Positions 53,768 to 63,956 of a stretch of DNA of 64,000 nt are shown here, in pieces (the stretch's first letter is position 1; each line of letters opens with the position of its first letter). The position numbers and the translations under genes were made by a program. A model generated the notes under the pieces. That model was not told where the DNA came from, did no database searches, and saw only the letters and a list, made by a program, of their open reading frames with translations. Source of the DNA: Dysgonomonas sp. UBA5412 (GTDB lineage: Bacteria; Bacteroidota; Bacteroidia; Bacteroidales; Dysgonomonadaceae); NCBI GenBank assembly GCA_002409595.1, contig DHNQ01000029.1, forward strand, positions 73,192-137,191, read 5' to 3'.

Positions 53768-54606
53768 AAAATCTGAAATTCACTAAAATGCAAGGTGCAG
53801 GAAATGATTACATTTACATCAATGCGCTTTCTCAGCATATAGAAAACCCCTCTCAATTAGCAGTAAAACTCAGCAATCGCAACTTTGGCATAGGCTCAGA
53901 TGGTTTAGTATTAATACTACCATCTCAAACTTGTGACTTCAGAATGCAGATGTTCAACTCCGACGGCTCAGAAGCTGAAATGTGTGGCAACGCATCCAGA
54001 TGTGTAGGAAAATATGTTTATGACAATGAACTTACATCTAGCACCGAAATCACATTAGAGACTAAAGCCGGCACAAAGTACATATCTTTATTGGAAGGCG
54101 ACAAAACGGCTCGTAAAATAACAGTAGATATGGGCGAACCTATACTCGAACCAACATTGATTCCTGTAGAAGTGGCTGAAGAACCTGTGCTTGAGTATCC
54201 CATCAATATAGATGGCAAAGAATGGAAAATATCTTGTGTTTCGATGGGCAACCCACATGCGGTTATTTTTACTAAAAACATTAAAGATTTAGACTTGCCT
54301 TCTATCGGTCCGAAGTTTGAAAAATATCCGCTTTTCCCAAGAAAGACCAATACTGAGTTTATAGAAATCATTGACCGGAATACTCTCAACATGCGTGTTT
54401 GGGAACGTGGTGCAGGCGAAACTCTTGCTTGTGGAACGGGAGCTTGTGCGGCAGCAGTAGCCGCAGTATTAAACAATTATTGCGACCGAGATATAACAAT
54501 TCATTTGCTGGGTGGAGATCTAAATATAAAGTGGAATAAAGAGAACAATCATGTGTATATGACCGGAGAAGCTGTAACAGTATTTGAAGGAGAACTAGCG
54601 GTCTGA
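53764..54606 (+). CDS. dapF: Diaminopimelate epimerase
   Basis: A 280-residue cofactor-independent epimerase that interconverts LL- and meso-diaminopimelate for lysine and peptidoglycan. Both catalytic cysteines are present: MCGNASRCVGKY (near 73) and LACGTGACAAAVAAV (near 221). KMQGAGNDYIYIN is the normal N-terminus and RVWERGAGET precedes the second Cys. It is followed after about 60 bases by dapL, which makes its substrate. Confidence 0.96.
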   Translation: MKNLKFTKMQGAGNDYIYINALSQHIENPSQLAVKLSNRNFGIGSDGLVLILPSQTCDFRMQMFNSDGSEAEMCGNASRCVGKYVYDNELTSSTEITLETKAGTKYISLLEGDKTARKITVDMGEPILEPTLIPVEVAEEPVLEYPINIDGKEWKISCVSMGNPHAVIFTKNIKDLDLPSIGPKFEKYPLFPRKTNTEFIEIIDRNTLNMRVWERGAGETLACGTGACAAAVAAVLNNYCDRDITIHLLGGDLNIKWNKENNHVYMTGEAVTVFEGELAV

Positions 54607-54664
54607 ATTTTATAATCTAAGAAGAAGAATTAATACATATCAAATTTAGTTGACAAAATATTAT

Positions 54665-55897
54665 ATGATCTTAATAAACGAAAATTATAATAAACTTCCC
54701 GGAAGTTATCTCTTTTCAGATATAGCACGAAAAGTAAACGAATTCAAAACAGCACACCCCGAAGCCAACATTATACGTCTAGGGATAGGAGATGTAACCA
54801 AACCTCTTCCGGCAGCAGCAATAGAGGCTATGCATAAGGCTGTTGATGAGATGGCTGATAGCGCAACATTCAGAGGATATGGGCCGGAGCAAGGATATGA
54901 TTTCTTAGTAAATGCAATAGCAGAGAACGATTATAGGAGTCGAGGACTAGATATCGCAACAGACGAGGTATTTGTCAGCGATGGATCAAAAAGTGATACG
55001 GGAAATATTGGAGACATTTTAGGATTGGATAATATTGTGGCAATTACAGACCCTGTATATCCCGTTTATGTAGACACAAATGTGATGGCTGGGCGCGCAG
55101 GCGAATTACAGACAAATGGCAAATGGAACAAGATAGTTTATCTGCCATGCACTGCCGAAAATGGCTTTATACCTTCCTTTCCAACAGAGAAAGTTGATAT
55201 TATCTATCTGTGTTATCCAAACAATCCAACAGGTACGACTCTGACAAAAGATCAGCTTGCTGTTTGGGTAGAATATGCCAGACAAAACAAAGCTTTGATT
55301 TTGTTTGACAGCGCATACGAAGCTTTTATTACCGAAAGCGACGTTCCGCATAGTATATACGAAATAGAGGGAGCCAAGGAAGTAGCAATAGAGTTTCGCA
55401 GCTTTTCCAAGACTGCCGGTTTTACAGGAACACGTTGTGCTTATACAGTGATACCAAAGGAATTGATGGGATATACCAAGTCCGGAGAAAAAGCTTCATT
55501 AAATAAATTATGGAACAGACGCCATACTACGAAGTTTAATGGTGTACCATACATCATACAACGGGCTGCAGAGGCTTGCTATTCTCCCGAGGGAAAAAAA
55601 CAAGTACAGGCAACAATCAATTATTATCTGAACAATGCTAAGATTATCAGAGAAGGACTTACAGCTAAAGGTCTTGATGTATTTGGAGGCGTAAACTCTC
55701 CTTATATCTGGGTAAAGACTCCGAAAGGCATGACTTCTTGGGCATTTTTCGATTATCTGTTGAACGAATTAAATATAGTAGGTACACCCGGTGTTGGGTT
55801 TGGACCTAGTGGTGAAGGGTATTTACGTCTAACAGCATTTGGAACATTAGAAAATACAAAAGAAGCTATCGGACGTATCAACGAAATTTCTTTATAA
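54665..55897 (+). CDS. dapL: LL-diaminopimelate aminotransferase
   Basis: A 410-residue class I/II PLP aminotransferase that makes LL-diaminopimelate from tetrahydrodipicolinate in one step, with glutamate as donor, bypassing DapC, DapD and DapE. NENYNKLPGSYLFSDIARKV is the family start; CYPNNPTGT contacts the substrate and SFSKTAGFTGTRC holds the PLP lysine. A TTG five codons earlier (54650) is possible, but ATG 54665 matches the usual start. Confidence 0.95.
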   Translation: MILINENYNKLPGSYLFSDIARKVNEFKTAHPEANIIRLGIGDVTKPLPAAAIEAMHKAVDEMADSATFRGYGPEQGYDFLVNAIAENDYRSRGLDIATDEVFVSDGSKSDTGNIGDILGLDNIVAITDPVYPVYVDTNVMAGRAGELQTNGKWNKIVYLPCTAENGFIPSFPTEKVDIIYLCYPNNPTGTTLTKDQLAVWVEYARQNKALILFDSAYEAFITESDVPHSIYEIEGAKEVAIEFRSFSKTAGFTGTRCAYTVIPKELMGYTKSGEKASLNKLWNRRHTTKFNGVPYIIQRAAEACYSPEGKKQVQATINYYLNNAKIIREGLTAKGLDVFGGVNSPYIWVKTPKGMTSWAFFDYLLNELNIVGTPGVGFGPSGEGYLRLTAFGTLENTKEAIGRINEISL

Positions 55898-55926
55898 ATA
55901 CAATAATAACTCAATTAAAATATATT

Positions 55927-58104
55927 ATGACTAAGTTACGTTTTAAAGCAGTAGCGATAGCCTCGGAAAGAAAGCCGGTCGAGGTTAAGAAGCCGAAAGG
56001 TAAAACATCTGAATACTATGGAGAGAAAGTATTCAACAGAAAGGCTATGAGTAAGTATCTGTCTAAAGAAACATTTAAAGCTCTGAATGACGCTATCGAA
56101 AAAGGCGAATCTGTAAATCGTAATCTTGCAGAACATGTAGCAGCCGGACTACGTATGTGGGCACTCGAAAACGGAGTAACGCATTATACTCACTGGTTTC
56201 ATCCTCTGACAGATGGTACTGCCGAAAAACATGACGCTTTTGTTGAACATGACGGCCAAGGCGGATTAATCGAAGAATTTGAAGGTAAACTTTTGGCTCA
56301 ACAAGAACCGGATGCATCCAGCTTTCCTTCGGGCGGTTTGAGAAACACATTCGAGGCTCGCGGATACTCAGCTTGGGATCCTTCATCTCCGGCATTCATC
56401 GTAGGAAATACTCTATGTATTCCAACAATCTTTATTTCGTACACAGGAGAATCTCTCGACTATAAAACTCCATTATTGAAAGCTCTTTCGGCTGTAGATA
56501 AAGCAGCAACAGAGGTTACTCATTATTTCAATGGTGATGTTACAAAGGTTATCTCAAACCTTGGATGGGAACAAGAATATTTTTTGGTAGATGAAGACCT
56601 TTTTATGGCTCGTCCCGACCTTGCTCTCACAGGAAGAACACTTATGAGTCACGAGAGTGCAAAGAATCAACAATTGGAAGACCACTATTTTGGTTCTATT
56701 CCGGAACGTGTACAACGCTTTATGGAAGAGTTAGAATATGAAGCATATGCTTTGGGTATTCCGGTAAAAACCCGTCATAATGAGGTTGCTCCAAACCAGT
56801 TTGAGTTAGCTCCAATATATGAAGAATGTAATCTGGCAGTAGACCACAATCTATTAGTGATGTCTGTTATGGACAAAGTAGCGCGTAAACATTCATTCAA
56901 AATATTATTTCACGAAAAACCATTCAAAGGGATAAACGGTTCAGGCAAGCATAACAACTGGTCACTTTGTACAAATACAGGAATAAATCTTTTATCTCCC
57001 GGTAAAGACAAAGTAGAGAATCTTCGCTTTATCACTTTTGTTGTAAATATATTAGCAGCCGTATATAAAAATAACGGGCTACTGAAAGCATCTATTTCAT
57101 CGGCAACAAATGCTCATCGTCTTGGAGCAAATGAAGCTCCTCCGGCTATCATATCCGTATTCTTAGGAACTCAGGTTAGTGATATACTCGATAAATTTGA
57201 AAAGAGTAATGTAAAAGATGCAATCGTAGTAGATAGCAAAAAACAAATCAGCCTTGGAGTAGGACAAATACCTGAGATTTTGCTAGATAATACTGACAGA
57301 AACAGAACCTCTCCTTTTGCCTTTACCGGAAACCGTTTCGAATTTAGAGCTGTAGGATCTTCGGCAAACTGTGCATCTGCAATGACAGCCTTAAATGCAG
57401 CCGTAGCTGAACAATTAAGAACATTCAAACAAGAGGTAGACGGTTTGATAAACAAAGGAAAATCGAAAGAGGAAGCTTTGTATGAAATATTGAAAAAATA
57501 TATCAAAGAGTCTCGTCCTATCCGCTTCAATGGGAATGGATACAGTGATGATTGGAAAGAAGAAGCTAAAAAACGTAAACTTGATTGTGAAACAAGTGTT
57601 CCTATTATTTACGACAGCTATACTTCTAAACAAAGCATAAAAACATTCTCCGGCATCTTATCGGAAGTGGAATTACATGCCAGAAATGAAGTGAAATGGG
57701 AAACATATACAAAAAAGATACAGATCGAATCCCGTGTTTTAGGAGACTTAGCTCTAAATCACATTATACCGGTAGCCATCTCTTATCAGTCTATACTTTT
57801 GACAAATGTATCTAAACTAAAAGACATTTCAGATGATTTTAAATCACTAGGTGCAGAACAAATAAGACTGATAGAAAAAGTATCACATCATGTAAATGCT
57901 ATTAATGCTAAAGTACATGAGATGATTGACGCTCGTAAATTGGCAAACAATATTGAAAGTGAAAGAGAAAAAGCAATAGCTTATCACGACAACGTTGCCC
58001 CTTATCTGGATGAGGTTCGTTATCATATAGATAAATTAGAATTAATCGTAGACAACGAAATGTGGCCTTTGGCCAAATACAGAGAGTTGTTATTTATACG
58101 ATAA
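55927..58104 (+). CDS. glnN: Glutamine synthetase type III
   Basis: A 725-residue enzyme; the length and the N-terminal region (RNLAEHVAAGLRMWALENG, THYTHWFHPLTDG) are those of GSIII, the large form first found in Bacteroides fragilis. Metal and ammonia site segments include RHNEVAPNQFELAPIYEE, GSGKHNNWS and NRTSPFAFTGNRFEFRAVGSS. It makes glutamine from glutamate, ammonia and ATP, and with GltBD forms the high-affinity assimilation cycle. It starts 29 bases after dapL, and a terminator follows at once. Confidence 0.95.
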   Translation: MTKLRFKAVAIASERKPVEVKKPKGKTSEYYGEKVFNRKAMSKYLSKETFKALNDAIEKGESVNRNLAEHVAAGLRMWALENGVTHYTHWFHPLTDGTAEKHDAFVEHDGQGGLIEEFEGKLLAQQEPDASSFPSGGLRNTFEARGYSAWDPSSPAFIVGNTLCIPTIFISYTGESLDYKTPLLKALSAVDKAATEVTHYFNGDVTKVISNLGWEQEYFLVDEDLFMARPDLALTGRTLMSHESAKNQQLEDHYFGSIPERVQRFMEELEYEAYALGIPVKTRHNEVAPNQFELAPIYEECNLAVDHNLLVMSVMDKVARKHSFKILFHEKPFKGINGSGKHNNWSLCTNTGINLLSPGKDKVENLRFITFVVNILAAVYKNNGLLKASISSATNAHRLGANEAPPAIISVFLGTQVSDILDKFEKSNVKDAIVVDSKKQISLGVGQIPEILLDNTDRNRTSPFAFTGNRFEFRAVGSSANCASAMTALNAAVAEQLRTFKQEVDGLINKGKSKEEALYEILKKYIKESRPIRFNGNGYSDDWKEEAKKRKLDCETSVPIIYDSYTSKQSIKTFSGILSEVELHARNEVKWETYTKKIQIESRVLGDLALNHIIPVAISYQSILLTNVSKLKDISDDFKSLGAEQIRLIEKVSHHVNAINAKVHEMIDARKLANNIESEREKAIAYHDNVAPYLDEVRYHIDKLELIVDNEMWPLAKYRELLFIR

Positions 58105-58122
58105 TCAATCTATATAAATAAG

Positions 58123-58160
58123 AAAATCCCGGTATTACAAATTGTAATACCGGGATTTTT
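58123..58160. terminator. Bidirectional terminator between glnN and gldN
   Basis: Near-perfect arms of up to 18 bases (58123-58140 and 58142-58159; core AATCCCGGTATTAC/GTAATACCGGGATT), flanked by T on both strands. Confidence 0.93.
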
Positions 58161-58176
58161 ATTTATCAGTTAAAGC

Positions 58177-59034
58177 CTAACGCTTTCTTTCTGCTGCATA
58201 AAATTTAGATTGGATATAATCCAGTTCATTTTCTAAGCGCAAACGTTCTGCTATCATATCTTTCATATCAGGGAAATAATCAGTAAGATGTCTTAAACCC
58301 ACTTGATAAATACATCCTCTGTAATATCTATTTCTAAAAATATCAAACAAAGATACATTTGTCAATTTATTATTATTCATACTAATAGGAGAAACTGCTC
58401 TCGCAAGATAAGAACTAATATCATCGAAATGTATCCAGAACATTGGATAATGCTTCCCGTTCTCTGATAATACAGGACAAATATCTGTCACACGCACATC
58501 GCCTTTACCCGTTTTAGCATCAAAGTACCATTTTTCTTTTACCAGATAATGTGATATTTTGTCAGCAGGAATATCATCTAAGTTTACAGTAACGGTATTG
58601 TCTGTATTCTCTGTGAAAGAAATTGTATTCTCTTGCAATAGATCCTTCACTTTAAGAATATTTTCATCGTTCAATTCAGGCTGCTCTTCATATTTATATG
58701 CCACAATTGCTTTATTGCTCAAAAGATTAATCAATAAAGAAAATAGATTAACCCTAGTATTAGAAGATTGCTCAGGAAGAAAAAAAGATTCATTTCCTTC
58801 CGTATTACTTATTTGACGATATATATCACGCGACCAAATAGTCGAAGAATAGTCATTAGAAGAACTCTCCATTATTAAAAACTCTCTAGATGAAACTTCC
58901 ATTGCCTTCTTTTCAGCAGCAGAAGAAACAACAGGCAATTCATCTAATACATATTCTTGAGTAAAAGAGTTTTGTGCAGCTAGCGTACTTACAAAAAGTA
59001 GCCCGCTAAACATTAATGAAACCCAATATTTCAT
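58177..59034 (-). CDS. gldN: Type IX secretion/gliding protein GldN (PorN)
   Basis: A 285-residue periplasmic protein with a signal peptide cleaved near TLAAQ. The core WSRDIYRQIS, LLSNKAIVAYKY and the long C-terminal helix region (LRHLTDYFPDMKDMIAERLRLENELDYIQSKF) agree with the GldN/PorN family. PorN binds PorK to form the ring below the outer membrane. It is the last gene of the gldKLMN operon and ends at the shared terminator. Confidence 0.9.
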   Translation of the reverse strand: MKYWVSLMFSGLLFVSTLAAQNSFTQEYVLDELPVVSSAAEKKAMEVSSREFLIMESSSNDYSSTIWSRDIYRQISNTEGNESFFLPEQSSNTRVNLFSLLINLLSNKAIVAYKYEEQPELNDENILKVKDLLQENTISFTENTDNTVTVNLDDIPADKISHYLVKEKWYFDAKTGKGDVRVTDICPVLSENGKHYPMFWIHFDDISSYLARAVSPISMNNNKLTNVSLFDIFRNRYYRGCIYQVGLRHLTDYFPDMKDMIAERLRLENELDYIQSKFYAAERKR

Positions 59035-59054
59035 AATATTCTAATTTGTGTTAA

Positions 59055-60626
59055 TTAATTAATCGTTACTTGCATAGGATATACATCCTGCTCTATTCCA
59101 TCCGGACCTTTGACTCTGATATCTGTTATAAAAAAGCGTGTACCTCTATTCATTCTACGAATTTGATCCAATTGACGAGTCGAAAAGTTTGCTCCATTAG
59201 ATACTTCAGGTGTAATATTTCCCATAGCATCTTGCGAAAATGTTTTAAAGCCTAATACCGTAAACGGAATGTCTAAAATACCATCATCAATAGATGCTTT
59301 CAATCCGACAGCACCCAACAAAACAGATCGGTTCAAAGCTCCTTTTCTAAAAGCTTTAGGATTACCATTTTGATCCTTATAGCCTATATAAGCCAATGGC
59401 TGAGGCAAGGCTCTTATTCGAAATTCCTTTTTAGCAATAGATTGAGTAACACCATTCATCTTTGCAGATACCGATATAACAAACTTTTGCCCTATCTTAT
59501 CTCTCGAAGGTTTTGCAACCCATATTCCACTTCGAGAAAGTGTTAAAGTACCGCCTTCTGTCGAAATCGCTACAACATCTTTTGTAGCTACACCCGGCAC
59601 AGAGATACTAACCTCGTTGTCAATTCCGGAATACAAAACATCCATCAATAAAGGAGCAATAGTAGCCATTGGCTCCATTACAGTATATTCTTGAGAAAAA
59701 CTTCTTTTCAGAGGCAATCCACTTCTGTCTATTAATTCAATAAAACCATCGAATTTATATGTACCGGGAGCACCAACTCCAAATTCATATAAGCCATTCT
59801 TTTCCATTGGCAATTCTTTGTCTCCGATCACAATACGAGGACGTTGCGTTGTATCTACTGCAGCCAAAACAATACGAGCCGAATAATTTACACCTCTCAT
59901 CACCATATTGGATTGAGGCAGAACTAAAGCTTCTAATTGATTTACACGAATATCTTTCAGATCAATATTTTGAATAATATTATTCAGCACCTCTCCTTCA
60001 GCTTGACGAACATTACCTTGTAATTCTGACAAAAACGTTATAGCTGCTATACTAGGCATTCTGTCAAAAGCAGATTGAATCCATGTTTTATTATCCTTTT
60101 TAGCTCTTGATGATGGTTCTGTCGATAAAGTTTGTCTGACAATATCTTTCTTCGAATTGTCAGAAATATATCCTAAAATATCTTCTCTATATAAGTCTAA
60201 CAATTTTTTAAGATTGTTTCCTTGTCCTCCAACAGGCGAAATCATAACCTCAGAAGCAGCATCCAGATTATCTTTAGACTTCAAATTATCAATATCCGCA
60301 TCTTTACCATCGCTCTTTTTTGCAATCTCAGATTTTAAATATTGAATATAATTATAAATAGAGTCCGATTTCTGTTTTACATCTTGAGATATGTCGTACC
60401 AAACTTTTGTCTTTTCAGGATTTCCGGTATAAGACACTTCTATATCTGAATATATTTGATGATTACGATCCGTCGTAACTTTAATATTCTCCTGAATATT
60501 GTCATTCACCAATACAAAACCATCCAAAACCTCAGTCGACACATTTAAAGCAAGCATGGCAATAAAAACCAAATACATCAGATTTATCATCTTCTGTCGT
60601 GTCGTTTGCCCTTTACTTAATGCCAT
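59055..60626 (-). CDS. gldM: Type IX secretion motor protein GldM (PorM)
   Basis: A 523-residue protein with one N-terminal transmembrane helix (LMYLVFIAMLALNVSTEVLDGFV) after the conserved KGQTTRQKMIN, whose Arg10 matches the charged residue needed near the motor proton path. The large periplasmic part has the four-domain layout of GldM (helical, then three Ig-like domains; e.g. GVNYSARIVLAAVDTTQ). It transmits the torque of GldL to the PorK-PorN ring. Confidence 0.95.
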   Translation of the reverse strand: MALSKGQTTRQKMINLMYLVFIAMLALNVSTEVLDGFVLVNDNIQENIKVTTDRNHQIYSDIEVSYTGNPEKTKVWYDISQDVKQKSDSIYNYIQYLKSEIAKKSDGKDADIDNLKSKDNLDAASEVMISPVGGQGNNLKKLLDLYREDILGYISDNSKKDIVRQTLSTEPSSRAKKDNKTWIQSAFDRMPSIAAITFLSELQGNVRQAEGEVLNNIIQNIDLKDIRVNQLEALVLPQSNMVMRGVNYSARIVLAAVDTTQRPRIVIGDKELPMEKNGLYEFGVGAPGTYKFDGFIELIDRSGLPLKRSFSQEYTVMEPMATIAPLLMDVLYSGIDNEVSISVPGVATKDVVAISTEGGTLTLSRSGIWVAKPSRDKIGQKFVISVSAKMNGVTQSIAKKEFRIRALPQPLAYIGYKDQNGNPKAFRKGALNRSVLLGAVGLKASIDDGILDIPFTVLGFKTFSQDAMGNITPEVSNGANFSTRQLDQIRRMNRGTRFFITDIRVKGPDGIEQDVYPMQVTIN

Positions 60627-60668
60627 TGATTTGCTTATTCTTTTTAATTTCTAAAAATATATTTATTC

Positions 60669-61565
60669 TTAGAAATTATTTTGGTTCATATTGTTATTAT
60701 TTGTGGTCATCGCCTGCAATAGACGTGCATAAACATTATTTAATGCTTCTATATGCTTTGTCATTTTTGCAGATTCTTCTTTAAACATATAACTATCACC
60801 AATAGCACCATCATACAAATTTTTCATACGATTAAGGCTATCATTGATATATCTAATAGCAGACATTTGTTCTGTTATAGTTTGAAGTTGTGATCCAAAT
60901 ACATCGTTCAACCCACTCACATTCTGGTTTAATGTTGTTAGATTTTCCACAAAACCCTGATTCTCTGTAACATTTTTATAGGCACTCAAGAGTCTTTGAG
61001 AAGCCTCGTTTAAAGATTGAATTGTAGTCGAAAAATCCTCCAGATTTTGAGCTGTAGATGATAAACTTTCAGCATATCCCGGAGGAATAGCCTGTCTATT
61101 AGTTTTTACAGCCTCAGTATTCTTATTCAAACTTTCTATATTTTGAGAACCAGAAGAAACAATTCCACTTCCAGATGTGCCACCTCCTGCTATTACAACA
61201 ACAGGTCCAGAACCTGACACTTGTCCTTTAATAGGAGTTTGCTTTGCTGAAGTTAGGGATCCAGTATCAGAGTCTGTGCTAGACACTCTTCCTTGTTGAG
61301 AATAATCTGTTCCTTGAAATATCCCGCCAACGACACCCGTTTCATTTGCTGAACCAGAAGAAATATGGTCGAAGGCAGAGAAGAAGAAGACTAAAGCCTC
61401 TGTTATCATCCCTGCCATCAATATATAATCGGCAAAAGGAAGATGTATAATTTTAAACATTGCTCCAATAATAACAATTGCAGCGCCCCAACTGTATAAA
61501 TAGTTAAAAACTATTTGACCTTTTCTGCTGGCTATAAAATGTTTTATACCACCTGCCTTTTCCAT
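60669..61565 (-). CDS. gldL: Type IX secretion motor protein GldL (PorL)
   Basis: A 298-residue protein with two transmembrane helices: SWGAAIVIIGAMFKIIHL and YILMAGMITEALVFFFSAF. Lys38 and Glu56 in these helices match the charged residues that conduct protons in the GldL-GldM motor. A long cytoplasmic part follows: a Gly/Ser-rich stretch (about 115-150, GSGPVVVIAGGGTSGSG) and coiled-coil helices. Forty-two bases separate it from gldM. Confidence 0.95.
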   Translation of the reverse strand: MEKAGGIKHFIASRKGQIVFNYLYSWGAAIVIIGAMFKIIHLPFADYILMAGMITEALVFFFSAFDHISSGSANETGVVGGIFQGTDYSQQGRVSSTDSDTGSLTSAKQTPIKGQVSGSGPVVVIAGGGTSGSGIVSSGSQNIESLNKNTEAVKTNRQAIPPGYAESLSSTAQNLEDFSTTIQSLNEASQRLLSAYKNVTENQGFVENLTTLNQNVSGLNDVFGSQLQTITEQMSAIRYINDSLNRMKNLYDGAIGDSYMFKEESAKMTKHIEALNNVYARLLQAMTTNNNNMNQNNF

Positions 61566-61624
61566 TTTACAATCTTAATTCAATTTATAAGTATATAATA
61601 TAACTTATATTTTACACTTTTATT

Positions 61625-63784
61625 TTATCTCAATCGACCTTTTTCATCAACGCCCCATGTTCTCACACAACGGAACCCAATAAAAGAACGTCCTTTATCT
61701 TGATATTCGACCGATCTTTCGCCAGATTTCACAGATGCATCTTTCCAAGATCCTCCTTTAATAATCTTGCGTTTCAATATTATCGGATCAGCCAATACAG
61801 CTCTGTAACTGAAATCGGGATTGGCTTCATCAGCCATACGATCTACAGACTCAGTAAATGTTGTTGATGTCCATTCTGCTACATTTCCTGCCATATCATA
61901 CAAACCAAAGCGGTTTGGCAAGAAAGTTGCTACCGGAGATACTAAATCTTTCAAATCTTTAGATCCTCTATAATTAGCTTGAGATAATCCGTCTGAAGTA
62001 TGTGTTTGATTTGAATACCAAGGATAATCCAATTCAGAACGTCCATTTCTAGCAGCAAATTCCCATTCTGCCTCAGTCGGCAATCTATAACCTTCGAAGC
62101 CTACCAACGAATTACCTGCTGCAATATAGCGATCCGTGCGCCAAGCACAATAAGCATCTGCAGCTTCCCAAGAAACTCCTACTACAGGAAAGTTATCATA
62201 AGCTTTTGCAGTAAAATAACTTTTTACATATTGTTCACTCTTAGCATTAGCAAAATCAGCAACCCAAGAGGTCATATCCGGATATACATTTACAATATAT
62301 GTATTCGTAAAATCAACAGGATCTCCGGAAGATGTACGAGATAAAGTTTCGCGAACAATATCTCCCTTTCTATTTACATAAGCTGTATCTTTAGTAATTT
62401 CAATAGAAGAAGTTTCTCCTGATCTCTTCTTACCTAAAAACATATAGTAGCTTTTGGCATCAAACCAATCATATTTATAATTAATAGCTGATGTAACAAC
62501 TCCTGCTGCATTTGCACCAACTGATCCACCTCCAATAACACTTGCAATAGCATAAGCTTCACGTTTTGTCGGATTTTTCCAAGGAATAGGCTTTTGCCAG
62601 TTTATACGTTGAGAAACTTGTCCTCCAAATTCATTTGGTCTAGTCAATACTTTATATGTAGGATCTCCTCCATAAGCAGGATCGGATAAACGCTCTCTGA
62701 TAACAGAATCTCGAACCCATGATACAAACTCACGATATTGTTTATTTGTAACCTCTGTTTCATCCATCCAGAATGGACTAACTGCAACTAGTTTACGTGG
62801 TACTGTATCTCCCCAAAAAGGATCAATCCCTGTACCCATTTCAATATTACCCCCTAATACTAAAACCATTTTATCACTTCCTTTAGCAATATTATAAGGC
62901 ATATTCAAACGTGTTTCGATAGAAGGGTCAATATATTTAGGCTCACCAAATTTATAAGTGACACCGACTGTCGCTTGAGCCATACCATTACTATTCATAT
63001 CGCCTTTTTGACCGTCAAAACCATCTCCGATTACAATAAAACGACCTTCAGTATATAGTTGCCAGTTTTTAGTAAAATTATATCCTAAGTTCAAACCTCC
63101 AGTTCCCCCAAAGAATGTACCTGTAAGATTTCCTCTATGAGCAAAGCGTTGATATAGACCAACACCGGCAAAAGGATTAACTTCAAATTTGCGATTTGGC
63201 TGATATCCACTTATCAGATTAAGAAGATTTAATGTCACGTCTCCAGATACACTGAAGTAACGCATATGCTGAAAGTAGAATTTTTCATTCGGACCATAAC
63301 CTTTAGGATGCCATACTTTAGCGCCTGACATATCTACTTCGCTATATTCGTAATCGACCCCTTCTTCCCAGCCCATATAGCCCCAAGATGGATCTTTTGT
63401 TAAATTCATTAAATCATTACCATCTGACCCTTGCTTCCACCATTTGGTATAAGTTCCACTCCAACCATCGTTGAAGCCATGTAAACTACCTCCAGAAAAT
63501 TGCAATCTTAATGAGATAATATTACTCATGCGACGTCCAATGGACAATGTCGGTGCAAATGTCACCCGGCTTGAAAGTGATGTCCGATTACCAGACACAC
63601 CATTATCATCCTCACCAAAATATATTTGACCTCCGGCACCTAAGGATATAAACCAAAGTGGATCTTTAAGGAGGTATTCATTTCGGGATGGAGCCGAATA
63701 CTGCACAGGTCCTCCATCCTGAGCAAAGGATACTACTGATATACACATCAATAGCAGTGAAGTTAGTAAAGTCTTTTTGTTCAT
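61625..63784 (-). CDS. gldK: GldK/PorK-like type IX secretion ring protein with N-terminal beta-barrel
   Basis: A 719-residue protein, far longer than the usual 450-490 of PorK/GldK. Residues 305-712 are the familiar FGE/SUMF-like GldK domain: VLGGNIEMGTG, VSPFWMDETEVTNKQYREFV, PVVGVSWEAADAYCAWRT, GYRLPTEAEWEFAAR, GLYDMAGNVAEWT, IKGGSWKDAS. Residues 30-285 are instead a run of about eight amphipathic beta strands with outer-membrane character (FISLGAGGQIYFGE, FEVNPFAGVGLYQRF, GLNLGYNFTKNWQLYTEGRF, ATVGVTYKFGE). The signal peptide ends SFAQ with no lipobox cysteine, so it is not a lipoprotein as PorK is. The frame is unbroken, so this is a true fusion. It heads the gldKLMN operon. Confidence 0.88.
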   Translation of the reverse strand: MNKKTLLTSLLLMCISVVSFAQDGGPVQYSAPSRNEYLLKDPLWFISLGAGGQIYFGEDDNGVSGNRTSLSSRVTFAPTLSIGRRMSNIISLRLQFSGGSLHGFNDGWSGTYTKWWKQGSDGNDLMNLTKDPSWGYMGWEEGVDYEYSEVDMSGAKVWHPKGYGPNEKFYFQHMRYFSVSGDVTLNLLNLISGYQPNRKFEVNPFAGVGLYQRFAHRGNLTGTFFGGTGGLNLGYNFTKNWQLYTEGRFIVIGDGFDGQKGDMNSNGMAQATVGVTYKFGEPKYIDPSIETRLNMPYNIAKGSDKMVLVLGGNIEMGTGIDPFWGDTVPRKLVAVSPFWMDETEVTNKQYREFVSWVRDSVIRERLSDPAYGGDPTYKVLTRPNEFGGQVSQRINWQKPIPWKNPTKREAYAIASVIGGGSVGANAAGVVTSAINYKYDWFDAKSYYMFLGKKRSGETSSIEITKDTAYVNRKGDIVRETLSRTSSGDPVDFTNTYIVNVYPDMTSWVADFANAKSEQYVKSYFTAKAYDNFPVVGVSWEAADAYCAWRTDRYIAAGNSLVGFEGYRLPTEAEWEFAARNGRSELDYPWYSNQTHTSDGLSQANYRGSKDLKDLVSPVATFLPNRFGLYDMAGNVAEWTSTTFTESVDRMADEANPDFSYRAVLADPIILKRKIIKGGSWKDASVKSGERSVEYQDKGRSFIGFRCVRTWGVDEKGRLR

Positions 63785-63822
63785 ATGTTTTGTATCAGTT
63801 ATATATAACTATTCAGGTTGTG

Positions 63823-63830
63823 CAAAGATA
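63823..63830 (-). promoter_or_regulatory. -7 promoter box for gldKLMN
   Basis: Minus-strand TATCTTTG, exact TAnnTTTG, 38 bases before the gldK ATG. Confidence 0.6.
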
Positions 63831-63922
63831 AGACATATTTTTCAAATAATTATAGTTTTACAGATTTAATTGTGTTTTAGAAGGGCTGAACAACACATTG
63901 AAATTAAATACATTTAGCAAAA

Positions 63923-63956
63923 AGGAGGGGCAGATTAATGTAATCTGCCCCTCCTA
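63923..63956 (-). terminator. Terminator of a minus-strand gene beyond the right edge
   Basis: Perfect 15-base arms (63923-63937 and 63941-63955; core GGAGGGGCAGATTA/TAATCTGCCCCTCC). The T-run is on the minus strand only, so it ends a transcript coming from the right. The last 44 bases of the window have stops in all minus frames and hold no readable gene. Confidence 0.85.
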
